Shown here piece by piece: positions 31,118 to 41,961 of a DNA stretch of 64,000 nucleotides. How positions within the stretch are numbered: the first letter of the stretch is position 1; every line of letters begins with the position of its first letter. The notes beneath the pieces are model-generated. The model ran no database searches and was not told where the DNA came from. It saw only the letters and a program-made list of their open reading frames with translations. The DNA comes from Nigrospora sphaerica (Eukaryota; Ascomycota; Sordariomycetes; Amphisphaeriales; Apiosporaceae), in the NCBI GenBank assembly GCA_018287875.1, contig JAGVVL010000015.1:3658001-3722000 (forward strand). Reading direction: 5' to 3'. Position numbers and translations under genes: made by a program.

Positions 31118-31950
31118 CTTTAAGGCTTTAAATTGCTAGTCTACAAAGTCATCGTCGTTTAATTATATAGTAAACCATTGCTTTTAAACCTGCTGTAAGG
31201 ATCCGAAGGAATCACAATGGCACCGTCAGGTATAGGATAGCGAAGGGCAGGCTCAATTCCACTGCAAGACTGATTCTTGCAGAATCCAAGTTCAGGTCGG
31301 GCGCCAGCAGTGCGCCCGCTCCTCGCTAGTAGGCTGCCGGTGGGTCTGTACCGCAGGTCAGGTGACCAGCCTGCGGATGCACCTCTCCAGCGCCTCCTCC
31401 TTTACACCTGCCTTCTTAAAGATAACTAGAAGAGACAGGGCTTGGCTAGCTGTAAAGACAGACTCTAAAGACGTCGTCCACTCGCCTCTTGTGATATCTA
31501 AAGTGAAGACCTTTGTAAAAACAGATAGTCCAATAATAAAGAGTAGTCTCTAAGGCTAATCTAAGCTCTAACCTTATTAAAGTTCTATATATGCTCCTTA
31601 AGGATATCGCGGATACGCTTTTTATTTAGCCTTAAGAAGAACTCTTTAATGTTTTTATATATAGCGCTATTAACATACTAAAGTAACATTCATTAGACTA
31701 GTTAGTGCTTTTAGGCCTCACTAAGGGCTTAACAATGCCTTTAAGCAGTGTATTTAAGAGGCTTACACTCGAAACGAGATGTAAGGTAGTGTTTAAAGGC
31801 CTATATTACTTAGCGATAGACCGGATAGAATCTCCTTAGCAGACTTAAAGAAGAACAGCAGCTAGCTATAGTTTATTTATAATAATAAGTATTGAACGAA
31901 AGCATAGAATGTGACAATTCGAATGGTATAACCTTTAAATAAATGTAACC
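31118..31950 (-). pseudogene. N-terminal and central part of pogo copy B transposase
   Basis: Minus-strand reading from about 31560 gives LFIIGLSVFTKVFTLDITRG and EWTTSLESVFTASQAL, then LLVIFKKA. It is then interrupted by the 31194-31406 solo LTR. It resumes at about 31190 with KQWFTI, LNDDDFVD and QFKA, which joins at the CTAGC duplication to the frame at 21702. An internal one-base shift is likely near the joint. The helix-turn-helix start could not be read. Confidence 0.6.
31194..31406. mobile_element. Solo LTR (213 bp), TSD CCTGC
   Basis: Starts TGTAAGGATCC and ends CTTTACA, flanked by CCTGC at 31189-31193 and 31407-31411. Removing it with one duplication restores the pogo transposase order VIFK-KA to KQWF. 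Not the same family as the other LTRs here. Confidence 0.78.
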
Positions 31951-32010
31951 GTAGGTGGTTAATATATTTGGTGTTGAAGCAAAAAAGAAACACCTTAAAC
32001 TGTCGCTAGA

Positions 32011-32055
32011 CGTGTGGCGGTTTGATGGGCCTGTCCCTTGGTCGACCCCCTAGCT
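32011..32055. repeat. Terminal inverted repeat, right, pogo copy B
   Basis: Reverse complement of 19746-19790 at 41/45 positions, followed by TA at 32056-32057. Confidence 0.8.
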
Positions 32056-32089
32056 TACAGCCATTTCCCTCCCGCCCCAGCTCACGTTT

Positions 32090-33535
32090 TCATTCGTAAC
32101 CCAGCATCCTAAGTCGACCGCGCAGCCATGCCTCGTAAGCGACTAACATTGCGACGTGAGGCCAGCGGGCACAAATCAGACTCAAGGCCTCGTAGCGCTC
32201 CTTCACGTACAGGGCGCGGACGGCATCGCTACTGTTCCTGTCGCCCCTCGCCTCCACGGCGGCGTGTGTGAGCTTGGCGAGGCATACAGGGCACAGGTAA
32301 GGTGGCTGGCGGTAGTCCTCGGCGAGGCCGGCCGTGGCTTGCATGAGGCATGCGTAGTAGACACAGTGAGCCAAACCAAGGCAGTGACCCAGTTCGTGCG
32401 CCACTGTGCGTGCCACGCGTCCGAACCAGAGACCCCTCCTGCTTTCATTACCATTCGCCTCGACGGCCGCCATAGACTTCACGGCCGCCTTGAGGGGCGA
32501 AGACGGCCCGGCCGGGAGCGCGCGGGTGCCTTTGGCGATGCCGTCGGCGCGGCACGCGGCGTCGACGTACGCCCGGCAGTGGGCAGCGGGCCAGGCGTGC
32601 GTGGCGTCGAGGCGCGGCACGCTGTTATCCAAGAATGGGTTGTAACGCGCAGTAGACACGATGCACACGCGGCTGCCCCCATACGCGCGCCCACAACAAA
32701 AGTCATCGTCCGGGTCTTCGTACAAATCGTGTGCCGTCAGGAGGATCATCGCGTACGCATCACGTGGGAGTTCTTCGATGGCCGTATCGAGTAGATCGTC
32801 TAGATTCAGCTGGGCCGGGAACGCGCCGTCCGGTGCCGCTCGAGCGTGGACTCGCCTGCGGGGGGCGATTCCCTTGGTGGTCAGGCCTATGAGCGCTGTT
32901 TCTGGCGCTACACGTCGTGCTCCGGCTTTGACGGTTCCGGCTTCAGTCTTTGGCCGCGACAAGGGCTTGGAAGATGCTCCGTGTGGCTTGAAGTGCAAAC
33001 GGTCCGGAAGCGTCTTCACACAAAATCCATGGTAATAAGCCGCCAGGTAGTCAACCAAGTCTTGCACTTGGCTAGGGCACAACACTTCGGAGTTCAAATC
33101 GACAGTTGCCCCCGTCTCGTCTGGATCACAGGGCCGTGCCCAATCCATGATGAAGCCGACTTCGTCATCGGCCTCGACTAACTCGGCCACGTAGATTGTC
33201 TTCCGGGCAGGCGTGGGCCAGTTTCGGTGCCCCCCTTGGCGCCACTCCCTGAAGCTCTGCTTTGTGCATTCCGGATCCCATCCCAGTTCGTCCCAGGGCA
33301 GGAAAAGGGGCCCGGGGAACGCGGTTCGCAGCACCTCGGCATCCTCAACAGCGTCGGCTTCTGCTAAAGCCGTGGCTCTCACCCGCGAGCGCTTGCGGCC
33401 GTCATTTTCTGAAGCGGCCGCTTGACGGCATGCTGGCGTTGCCCACTCAAAGCCAGCCTCGGCCGCGTAGGCGGATGGCTCCAGTTGCAGGCGAGCGTGT
33501 GCGCAGGGCTGAGACGTTTGTCGTCGGGGTGGCAT
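32090..33535 (-). CDS. Archaemetzincin-like zinc metallopeptidase (M54)
   Basis: 481 codons, no intron seen. The C-terminal catalytic core carries the full archaemetzincin signature: HELGHCLGLAHC at residues 380-391, then Cys396, Met398 and the CPVC pair at 415-418, matching HExxHxxGxxHC, CxM and CxxC. The zinc ligands are the three His and the catalytic base is Glu381. Upstream features match fungal archaemetzincins: LPWDELGWDPEC, DLYEDPDDDFCCGRAYGGSRVCIVS and an N-terminal variable tail. The biological substrate of this family is not established. No signal peptide is evident, so it is likely intracellular. The stop codon lies just outside the end of pogo copy B, so the transposon sits in its 3' flank without breaking it. 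Confidence 0.88.
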   Translation of the reverse strand: MPPRRQTSQPCAHARLQLEPSAYAAEAGFEWATPACRQAAASENDGRKRSRVRATALAEADAVEDAEVLRTAFPGPLFLPWDELGWDPECTKQSFREWRQGGHRNWPTPARKTIYVAELVEADDEVGFIMDWARPCDPDETGATVDLNSEVLCPSQVQDLVDYLAAYYHGFCVKTLPDRLHFKPHGASSKPLSRPKTEAGTVKAGARRVAPETALIGLTTKGIAPRRRVHARAAPDGAFPAQLNLDDLLDTAIEELPRDAYAMILLTAHDLYEDPDDDFCCGRAYGGSRVCIVSTARYNPFLDNSVPRLDATHAWPAAHCRAYVDAACRADGIAKGTRALPAGPSSPLKAAVKSMAAVEANGNESRRGLWFGRVARTVAHELGHCLGLAHCVYYACLMQATAGLAEDYRQPPYLCPVCLAKLTHAAVEARGDRNSSDAVRALYVKERYEALSLICARWPHVAMLVAYEAWLRGRLRMLGYE

Positions 33536-34577
33536 TATGAGTCTTCTCGGGTCGGCTGGCTCGTAAGTGAAGTTTTTCGGATGGATTGCGAGATATGTAT
33601 TCCAAAATCAGCAAGAAGCTGGAAAATCCCGCTTACTAAGCTAGATTGCTGCCTAAAACAAGGTCCACAGCCAGCGGAGCTGACCAAGTACAGATTCTCG
33701 TCGGCCATAGTAAAACAACCCGCGGTGGCCCGCTCGGTTTTTTTAGGGAGTAATACTACCATGGCCTATCCCTTTTTCTTTCTGCAACTTACGTGATCAG
33801 GGCATTGACATCTCAACATCTCCGACTGGGCGGTTTCGGCGGTACAAATCGCAAGCGGTAACCCGAGCAAGCATATCCACTTCGGTTCTTTCCAAGTCGG
33901 CGATGGTTTGAAGTAGTGAAACTCATCAGACGGCCACAAGACAAGTGACGGTCATTCTCGCTGCCTATTGTTGACAGCGTGGCTCGTGTCGCTACGTGCT
34001 TGCACAAGCTAACTGGCAACGGATCTTTTAGGGGTGTGGAGAAATGTTGTAGGTGAAAGCTTTGCATGTAGAGAAGTTCGGGATCATTGTGGCCAAGTGG
34101 TCTCTGCCGACTCCCAGGTGGTTTTGGGACGACATGACCGGGAACCTGCAGGGGAAGAAATTACATGTGCGGCACCGGAACTACTACAGGGGGGAAGCCC
34201 GATACGAACGACAGTTGGCTATTCCAAAAAGACTCGGGCCGTCGACGATACTGTGAATTTGCGGACTGGCGGAGAAAGGATCGGGTGATGGGTCGTTGAA
34301 ACGTGCAGGTGACAGCCGTGCATCTACATCACCGTCCTGCCGCATCACAGTGACGGGCGCCGTGATTTGTTCCTGGCATCAACTGTTGGCCCCCTTATGC
34401 GGCCACCCGTGGTCCAGAACCTGCCGGTTGGAATTCCAACAGAGGTCTCTCTTCGCCACCCCCCAACTATTAATTATTTTTTCCTTTCTCTATTCTTCGT
34501 GTATCGAGGTGTGCGTAGTCTCGCCTCAATCGTCTCAGCTGTGGTCTCCTAAGAGCCAAACGGGGCAACACATCATT
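33536..34577. other. Intergenic region, no gene
   Basis: About 1 kb between divergently placed units. Small open frames on both strands overlap one another and show no recognisable protein sequence. Confidence 0.4.
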
Positions 34578-35956
34578 ATGGATATTCAGGATGTTTCCAA
34601 CGACAACCAGTACTCTCACTTTTTCAAGCAGTTGAAACGAGCAGCGGAGCAAGTCGGGCGTCGGAAGGGTGAGAGGCCTCGAAACAACAAGCCCGCTCAA
34701 CAGATGATTGAGTCTTTGTTAGCCAACCTACACATGAACCGGAACACACTCGCCGGAACGCATTTGACCGCTACTACACAAGTCCCACCTCCATACCCAC
34801 CACCTTGTACACAACCGATAGAAAATTTGGATCCCATCTTGATCGCTGATATGCGGCTCGAGACGCACCACCGACGCAAGCGCGTCGCCCTCCGTGTGCT
34901 GACACTACCCCGATCGTATTACGGCTGTGATGGCGATGGTGGAAGACGAGAATGGTACGGCTGCACTTCTGCAGCTTTACCACCAGCCAGACGCATCTCT
35001 GGTTCCCACGGAAGACATTGTCCACCAAAACCATGTCTGTATCGTCAAGGAGCCTTTCTTCAAGGCCAGCACAAACGGCGACTTCAGTATCCAGGTTGAT
35101 CATGTACACGATATAGCTTGGCTGGAGAAATCTGACAAGCGCATCCCAAAGCACTGGGCCGTCTGGGATCGGTGTCTCGAGGACCGAGAGGGCAAAGACA
35201 GCAACAGCATCCGCCTCGAGGGAAACAAGGCCATTCAGAGTCAGAGATGGGTTAAAGCAGAGCGGCTGTGAGTCAAGGGTCGCTGTCCTCCTGAAATCAG
35301 TCGTCTTACGTACTCGTAGGTATTCCCTTGCTGCCAAAGTTGCTGCGACGGCTGAAGAGAAGCGCCTGGCGCATTTGAACCGTTCCTTGGCCAACCTGAA
35401 GCCGGGCCGCCTCCACGATTCTCTACATGACGCAGTGGCGGGAGGGGTAATCGAGGGTGGACCCAGGGCTCTGGCGGCCGAAAAGGCCATTTTCCGCGAG
35501 GCCCGGGCCTTCCATGAACTGGAAATTCCCACGAGTCAGCTCACAAGTTCGAGATGTTAGCTCGGCAGTACCCCCCCACAACAGTGCTGTCGTGCCCGAG
35601 CTCCAGCGCGCACAAGCTCGAATCCGTGAGCAAGAAATTGGACTGTACACGTTCTCCAACATGTACCAACAAGCTCGGGCTCCCATACCCATCGTTGACT
35701 CTGCGACTTTCGGACGCCGGTCGAGGTCCGCACAACTCCAGACAGAAGTCGTGGCCTTTTCACCACCCGCGATGTGAAGGCAGGCGATCTTCTCATTTGT
35801 GAGAAAGCGTTTGCCTACGTCTATGCCGGCAGCGACCAGGAACTGGGCCGCCAGGACACACTGATATTGATGTATGTGGGTTCCAAGAGGATTACGGTGG
35901 GCGGACAGGCCGGCGAGGATGATACGTTCAACGACATGTGGGCCAGGATAGTCTAG
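34578..35956 (+). pseudogene. Decayed SET-domain (SET/TPR-type) gene
   Basis: It starts MDIQDVSNDNQYSHFFKQ. An extra C in a run near 34908 breaks the frame between VALRVLTLP and TAVMAMVEDENGTAALLQLY. The frame then reads PTEDIVHQNHVCIVKEPFFK and HVHDIAWLEKSDKRIPKHW to a normal intron (gtgagt at about 35270 to gtag near 35320), then LYSLAAKVAATAEEKRLAHLN. Further shifts lie near 35545 and 35705, between LQRAQARIREQE, LYTFSNMYQQARAPIPIVD and RGLFTTRDVKAGDLLICEKA. That last stretch is the start of a SET domain, which then ends at WARIV-stop. The bulk of the SET domain is missing, so it is very unlikely to methylate proteins. Confidence 0.7.
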
Positions 35957-36210
35957 TCCCGTGTGTTGATGACTGAGTCAGCAGTCACAGGCAAGAGATG
36001 GCACGCAAGTTTTGAAATGGGTAAATCCATTGCCTGCAGCGATAGGTTCACCAATTGAAGGTTCCAATCGAAGTCCCGCAGAACTGTCGGGGGAAGGAGA
36101 GTGGCCGGGATTGTAACCATCGTGTTTAACGTCGATAACGGTATCTGCAGTAGCTGGTATTGCCCGCCCACATCACATCTTCACAAGGATTGACACAACA
36201 GCAATGGACT
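35957..36210. other. Short spacer, no gene
   Basis: Nothing recognisable. It separates the SET pseudogene from the convergent coiled-coil gene. Confidence 0.4.
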
Positions 36211-37695
36211 TCAATCAACTAGGGCGCTACGCATCTTGGCCTTGACATCGGCCATGTGGGCCCTGACTTGTTTTTCGATGTAGTCCTGGATAGTGTCAGA
36301 CAAGTTCTCGTATAACCATTCCTCTATACCATCTTTGACCCTGTCATCCATGTGCGTCATGAGCCAGTCCTCCATCTCGAAACCAACGTCGGGCAGCTGG
36401 TTCTTCAGCGCCTCGCACTCCTCTTCCAGCTCGTTAGCATGGACGAGGAGGGAGTCGACCTTGTCATCGGTTTCGCCATGGGACGCCTGCAGCTCATCCT
36501 GGGATAGCTCAAGCGCATCCTGGCGTCCCTCAAGCTGCTTGTTTCGCCTCTTCAGTACCTTGATCTCCTCTTGCAGCTGCTGGATTTGGTACCGTTGTCG
36601 TCCAAGCAGCCGCTGCACCCTGCATTCGAGCTTCACCAAGCCCGTCGTTTCCAATGGCGAACATGATGCAGAACTGGTATCTCTCCTCTTTGACGAGCGG
36701 GACAGATCTATATCCTCGCTGCCACAGTGCAGTAGGCGTTTGGTGGCACGTGGCGACGTATGTTGCCGCTGGCCGGTGTCGTACTTTGGCGGAGGGCCAC
36801 TGTCGGCGGCTGCGCTGGTGTCCGCAACATCCGCCAACGGGTTGGTATCTGGATCATCGCCTGCAAAGCTAGTGCTGGGGGCAGCGCCAGCTCCCTCATC
36901 GGGACTCTTCAATTCGTGTCGCTCGCTCGGGTGGTCGTACTGCGGCGGAGAATCCTCGTAGCCCGAAGGCGTGTCAACGGCAACCGTGGCAGAGTCCGTT
37001 TCGGTCCTAGCGGGAGTGCTAGGAGCGTCCTCACGGTCTTCGATGGGGACGACGATGCCACCTTTGCCGTTGTACCATCGGCGTAGATCCACCGTGCGCT
37101 CAAACGCTTGGCGCTGGGCCGCCGTCAGGGTGGGGAATTGCCGCACAGCCTCGTTGAACGTATTCAATTTGACTGTGGGAAGGGCGTTGTGCGGCATGTA
37201 GACGGACAATATCGAAGCGGTCGCTAGCCACGTGGCCAGGGCAAAGAGACGTCGCGCCGGGCTTTCTGAATCTTCATCGTCGAGGGTAAAACCCGCGGGC
37301 ACGACCAGCTGGGGACGGAGGCCACTATGCAGTCGGAACTGGAGCTGTCGGACAAGGCGAAGGCCGCGCAAGCGCTCACGAGCAATACGCAGCGAGGGTG
37401 TGCTTACAGTTGCCGTGTTGTCGGCAGCGTCCACAGCGCTCGTATCGCAGATGGTGGTGCGCAGCGAGGCGATGCGGTCGGGCGTAATAAGCAAAGTGAT
37501 AGTAGACTGGGTAGAAGTACGGTCGATGATGGGAACGTTTAAGCGGAAGAGGACCGAGGCGGTCGGCCTGTGTATTGCGTCGAGTGTGAAGGGCGCTTGG
37601 ATGTCGGCGAAGCTTCCATCATATTGCCCGTCCGCGTCATCGTCGCGCACGACCACAGCGGCATGGGTGAAACGCATCTCGCCGGCGGTCGGCAT
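36211..37695 (-). CDS. Hypothetical coiled-coil protein
   Basis: 494 codons from MPTAGEMRFTHAAVVVRDDD. The N-terminal half is a globular-looking region (TASVLFRLNVPIIDRTSTQS, FALATWLATASILSVYMPHN). The middle is Pro/Ser/Asp-rich with PPQYDHP and PPPKYDTG, PPxY-type sites that could bind WW-domain proteins such as HECT ubiquitin ligases (inference). The C-terminal third is a strong coiled coil (YQIQQLQEEIKVLKRRNKQL and following heptads), then an acidic helical tail (EEWLYENLSDTIQDYIEKQV). It has the length and quality of a real gene, but no family is recognised. Confidence 0.65.
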   Translation of the reverse strand: MPTAGEMRFTHAAVVVRDDDADGQYDGSFADIQAPFTLDAIHRPTASVLFRLNVPIIDRTSTQSTITLLITPDRIASLRTTICDTSAVDAADNTATVSTPSLRIARERLRGLRLVRQLQFRLHSGLRPQLVVPAGFTLDDEDSESPARRLFALATWLATASILSVYMPHNALPTVKLNTFNEAVRQFPTLTAAQRQAFERTVDLRRWYNGKGGIVVPIEDREDAPSTPARTETDSATVAVDTPSGYEDSPPQYDHPSERHELKSPDEGAGAAPSTSFAGDDPDTNPLADVADTSAAADSGPPPKYDTGQRQHTSPRATKRLLHCGSEDIDLSRSSKRRDTSSASCSPLETTGLVKLECRVQRLLGRQRYQIQQLQEEIKVLKRRNKQLEGRQDALELSQDELQASHGETDDKVDSLLVHANELEEECEALKNQLPDVGFEMEDWLMTHMDDRVKDGIEEWLYENLSDTIQDYIEKQVRAHMADVKAKMRSALVD

Positions 37696-39790
37696 GACGC
37701 CGCTCGTGGTTTGACTCCTATAGGTAGCAGGCGAGGCGGGAGGTCGGACACTTACCTATGCCGCCTTCATGGCTGGCAATCCTTCTTCCCTCTTCACCGT
37801 CCTCGCGCAACGTACGGCCAGCAACCGACACGGCGGGTTCCGGCGGATCCTGACCCTACTCGAGCGGCATTGGGGGGCTCTTGCGCGAGCAGTAGAATGA
37901 CCGGGGCGACGGGTGACGGGCCAAAACTTCACATGAAGCCTGGGCGGGTTCCGCCGGGGGCCCGATCCTACTCACGCGACGAGTCGGCCAAGCAGCTTGA
38001 GCAGTCGAATGGCCAGGGCGACGGGTGACGGACCGATCAGCGGGAGGCGTTCGTATGCGCGTGTAGGAGGCGATGAGACGAAAGGATTGGAGGAAGCAGC
38101 AACTTGACGAAGCGACGGACGAGCGAAGATGCGGCGTGCGGCGTGGCTAACGTACGGACGGCTTGTGAGGAGCTCGAGGTGGAGGTGTCGTCGAGGTTGA
38201 AGACCCAACGCGAATCTCGACGACATTGGAGATTGGGCTGGGAGGGAGATGAGTCATCAAATCGCATGGCTGGAAGCGTATTGTGGAGGCTGAGAAGTGG
38301 CTGGTCGGGGTAAAAAGATGGCTGATGATCTGTGGCTGGTAGCCGCCCGCCCGTGGCTTGCGCCCCAATAGGATATGTACAGATATGCCATATTTAGGCA
38401 CTTCTGTATTTATGCAGATTCACTGCACAAAAGTGCCAATGTCCGCCTTATCCAGGAATTTCAGAACGAGCTCGCTTCACCCATACAACATCGATATGTT
38501 CGATCTAAGTAGCCCATGTTCATGCAAAAGAATTTTCCCCTCTATTCACCGTATACCAATAGGGCTTCAGAATTACCTCCGGCAGAATATTGCCAATACG
38601 GCCTCAGTTGCATGTTCCTGGGACCTTCGTACTGACCAAGCGTAACATATCGAGAGAGACCTGGCCAGCAGCGGATTGCTTGCAAGTAATTGCAATCTTC
38701 AACCGCCATTACCATGCCACCTCTTAAATCAACGCACTGCAGATGCCGTGGTAGACAAATATGCCACAGATCGCAGTTTGGGAATTACTAACTGGATTGT
38801 TGCTGAATTGCACATCTCCTTTCTCTACCAACTCCATAAATGTCATGATCTCGCCGCTGCCATTGGGTGCTCGTATTCCACGGTTGGCAACACACAAATC
38901 GGATTTGTCGACTATCGTGTAATTTCCCTTCACCTATGGAAAGCGGCTGCAAGTGCTACCTAAAGTAGGCCCCAATAGTAACGTAGAAACTTATCACTGG
39001 AGCTGGTAGAGGCTTTATCTAGCTGTTCTGTGTCAGCGCCCAGCGCGTCACCAACGAAAAGCGACCACTGACGCTTGCCGCCTTCCCGGAAACCTTGCTT
39101 GACATGATCTGCCAGGACGACCGGTATCTTCCGGTTGGCTCGGGGTTCGTTGCATATTGCCACAGGTGCAGTGTGATTGCCGCGCGATGCCAATGTCTAC
39201 ACTGAGCCGAGTCTGTGCACCTCCCAGCCGGTTCCGTTAACTACCTCCCTAAATCAGTACACATCCCCGTTCCACTTGGTTTCCCAGGAGGGGGTGCCGA
39301 GAACGCCGAGAACGCCGGAGAGGGGTAGTGGGTCTCGTCATTTCTGTATCGGTGGCGGGCGTTTGCTCGTGTAACACCCTCTACCGCGTTCTAGATGCAG
39401 TATCTGAAAAGTGCTGGCTGCATTAAGTGCTGTAAAAAAATTTCAAGGACGAAAGATACAGCGGACGGTGATTGCAGGTAGGTTTATGCGGCGTTTAGTT
39501 TTCTATTGACTCCCTTCTGCTTTCGGGCCACTCTTGGCGCCATGTTAGCCAAGGAGCTCCTCTCCAGGACCTCAGCAAGCCAAGGACCTTCGGAGCTCGT
39601 CGCCATTCGCCAAGAGATAGCATTCAAGTCCTTTTGAAGGACATGGTTGATAAGCCGGTAGGTAGGTATGCAGAACGGCACACCAGTTCTATTTGTTTGC
39701 CATAAATCCCTCCTCCCTCCTTTTCCATTTGTACACGCAAACCGCTGTTACTGACCTTTGACGTCCACCACGAGTTCTCTTCACGTCAAA
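37696..39790. other. Intergenic region, about 2.1 kb
   Basis: No gene supported. It contains a 36-bp direct repeat (separate entry). Open frames such as 38358-38645 and 38676-38963 have no recognisable content. Confidence 0.4.
37887..38034. repeat. 36-bp direct repeat pair
   Basis: 37887-37922 and 37999-38034 (gagcagt-gaatg-cc-gggcgacgggtgacgg-cc) match at 32 of 36 positions, 112 bp apart. They lie upstream of the coiled-coil gene. Role unknown. Confidence 0.6.
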
Positions 39791-41680
39791 ATGTTTCCAG
39801 CAGTCCTTCTCGTTCAATCCATCGTTGCTTTGGCCGGTGTAATTCGAGCTGCCGGCCTTGGCACCGTAAGGGACTACGAATCGGGAGCTGTGCATGCTCG
39901 TTTAATGCACATGAAAAACGTATTTGAGCTTTGCGAGTCCTCCAACAAGACTCTAGTCGACTAACGAATCATCCTCTAGGCTCAATGGGACGCCGAGATT
40001 GCGGCTGGTCAGATGGACAGTGCACAATATCCCGAGCTAGGTTACACTACGTGTGTGAATGGCTTCGCCGCCGCTATCCCTGGTGATGCCAACAACACAT
40101 TCCGATGCAGTAACGTAGGTTCGAGTACCTTGGACATTTAGCTTGCGCTTATGGCTGACTTGCGATACCAGATTGACCTCTACCACTTCCTGTCTCATGC
40201 CGACCTCGGCAGTAAGGCTGTCGGACAGGGTTCCTCTTCGTGGGGATGGACGTCGGAGGACGGGCGGGAGTTCGTCGCCATTGGGCAGTTTGACGGCACT
40301 GCATTTGCCGAGATCAGCTCCGAGGGAAAGCTCATTTATCTGGGTCGACTGCCCCAATACGACGCCATCGGCTCGCGTTGGCGAGAGATCCGCGTTCTGC
40401 GCAACTACGTCGTTATTGGCTCCGAGGCCGTGAAGGCCGGCGTGCAAATCTTCGACATGCGCAAGCTGTTGAGCCTGGACCCCTCCAAACCCACCACGTT
40501 TAGCCAGGCTGACTTGACCGGGCACTGGGACGGCCTTCCCGTCGGCAGGACTCACAACATTGTCGTCAACGAGGAGATGAACTACGCCATAGCCACCGGC
40601 TCCGTCGCCGGCAACGAGACTATCCGCGTGCGGCCCGACTGGCTGCCCTGCCGTGGCGGCTTGATATTCATCAACATGACGGATCCAGCAAACCCCACGA
40701 GCCCGGGATGCGCGGCTGGAGACGGCTACGTACACGACGCGCAGTGCTTGGTGTACCGGGGACCCGACGCACGCTACTACGGCCGTGACATCTGCTACGG
40801 CTATAACGAAGACACACTGACCATTTACGACGTGACGGACAAGGTCGGCAATGTGACCAACATCATCTCGGTCACTACGTACCCGGGCGCCGAGTACGTC
40901 CACCAAGGTGTGGTCAACGACGAGATGAATCAGGAGTATTTGTTCCTTGACGATGAGTTCGACGAGCGCGACGCTGACGTGGGCCCCATGACCCGGGGCT
41001 TGCCGACGACGTACATTTTCGACATCCGCGATCTCGAGAATCCCGCCTACACGGGCTTGTACGAGGGCAAGCGCCGCGCCATCGACCATAACCAATACGT
41101 TGTTGACGGTTTGCTATACCAGTCCAACTATGGAGCGGGCCTGACGGTGCTTGACATTGCGTCGGTGCCGTCCGACCCCACGGGTGCTGGCGTCTGCGAG
41201 GCTGGCTTCTTCGATATCTACCCCGAGGACGATGAGGCCGAGGGCGGCGGTATCGTGCAGTTCGCTGGGAGCTGGTCGAGCTATGCCTATTTCAAATCGG
41301 GCTACATCTTCGTGCACACAATCGAGCGTGGCTCCTTCGTGGTCAAGATGACGAGTAAGACGTGTCCAGCAGCCCCAGTTTGCGGCCCCGACGCCTGTGC
41401 TGCCGCCCTGCGCGGCTCCAAGTGCCTTCCCAGCCGCCAGGAAGCGAGCCAGGCCTTTTGCGGAGACTTCTTAGTGCGCCAGCGCACCGACGAGGCCCTG
41501 ATCCCCGAATACGCCCGCGAGGCGTGCGCCGACATCGGCGAGGTCACGAGGGGGAGCCTCATCGCTCGTGTTAGTAGTGCCTGCTCCGCCTGTGTGGCTC
41601 CGACCATCGTGCCTGAGCTGCCGAGGACGACAAGCCGGTCGCCGGTCCCCACCGTGCTCCCACCTAAGAGACGAATATGA
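39791..41680 (+). CDS. Secreted LVIVD/choice-of-anchor-B-like protein
   Basis: Three exons: 39791-39919, 39980-40114 and 40172-41680, giving about 590 aa. Intron 1 has gtattt, gactaac and ctag; intron 2 has gtaggt, ggctgac and cag. Both are in phase 0. A signal peptide (MFPAVLLVQSIVALAGVIRA) is followed by repeated strand-turn units (GKLIYLGRLPQYDAIGSRWR, TYIFDIRDLENPAYTGLYEG, LTVLDIASVPSDPTGAGVCE) typical of the LVIVD beta-propeller-like secreted family. The C-terminus has a Cys-rich block and a Ser/Thr/Pro tail. The reading WREIRVLRNYVVIGSEA and HDAQCLVYRGPDARYYGRDI agree with that family. No enzymatic activity is assigned to it. Confidence 0.82.
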
Positions 41681-41795
41681 CCTGACAGTTGGAGGTGTTC
41701 AGGGTGCCTTTCTACGGATTTCTAGATTAACCACCCCGTAATGGTTTGGGGTCATTACATATCATCCTGTGGGAAAGAACGGGAATAGTGCCATA

Positions 41796-41837
41796 AGTTG
41801 GACCACCACTGCTCGGGCCACCCCCTTAATGGGCCAC
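41796..41837. repeat. Terminal inverted repeat, left, pogo copy C
   Basis: Starts agttggaccaccac after TA. Pairs with 43681-43722. Confidence 0.8.
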
Positions 41838-41961
41838 CTAAAAAGTATCACCAACCTCAACAACCCCAACAAAGTCACTAATAAATAGCACGGTAACCAG
41901 CGCTCGTAAAAATAAATAGAATATACCATTCTACTCCTCTTTCAATTGCGCATCTTATAAC

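Larger units (their letters stand above)
19746..32055 (-). mobile_element. pogo/Fot1-type DNA transposon (copy B) interrupted by four LTR-element insertions
   Basis: 45-bp terminal inverted repeats at 19746-19790 and 32011-32055 match at 41 of 45 positions, and all four differences are transitions. Both ends are flanked by TA. Removing the nested elements with one 5-bp duplication each (solo LTRs of 584, 329 and 213 bp and a 9405-bp gypsy element) leaves about 1.76 kb, a normal size for this group. The remaining sequence encodes a RIP-decayed minus-strand transposase whose reading crosses the gypsy and 31194 solo-LTR insertion points. Confidence 0.8.
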
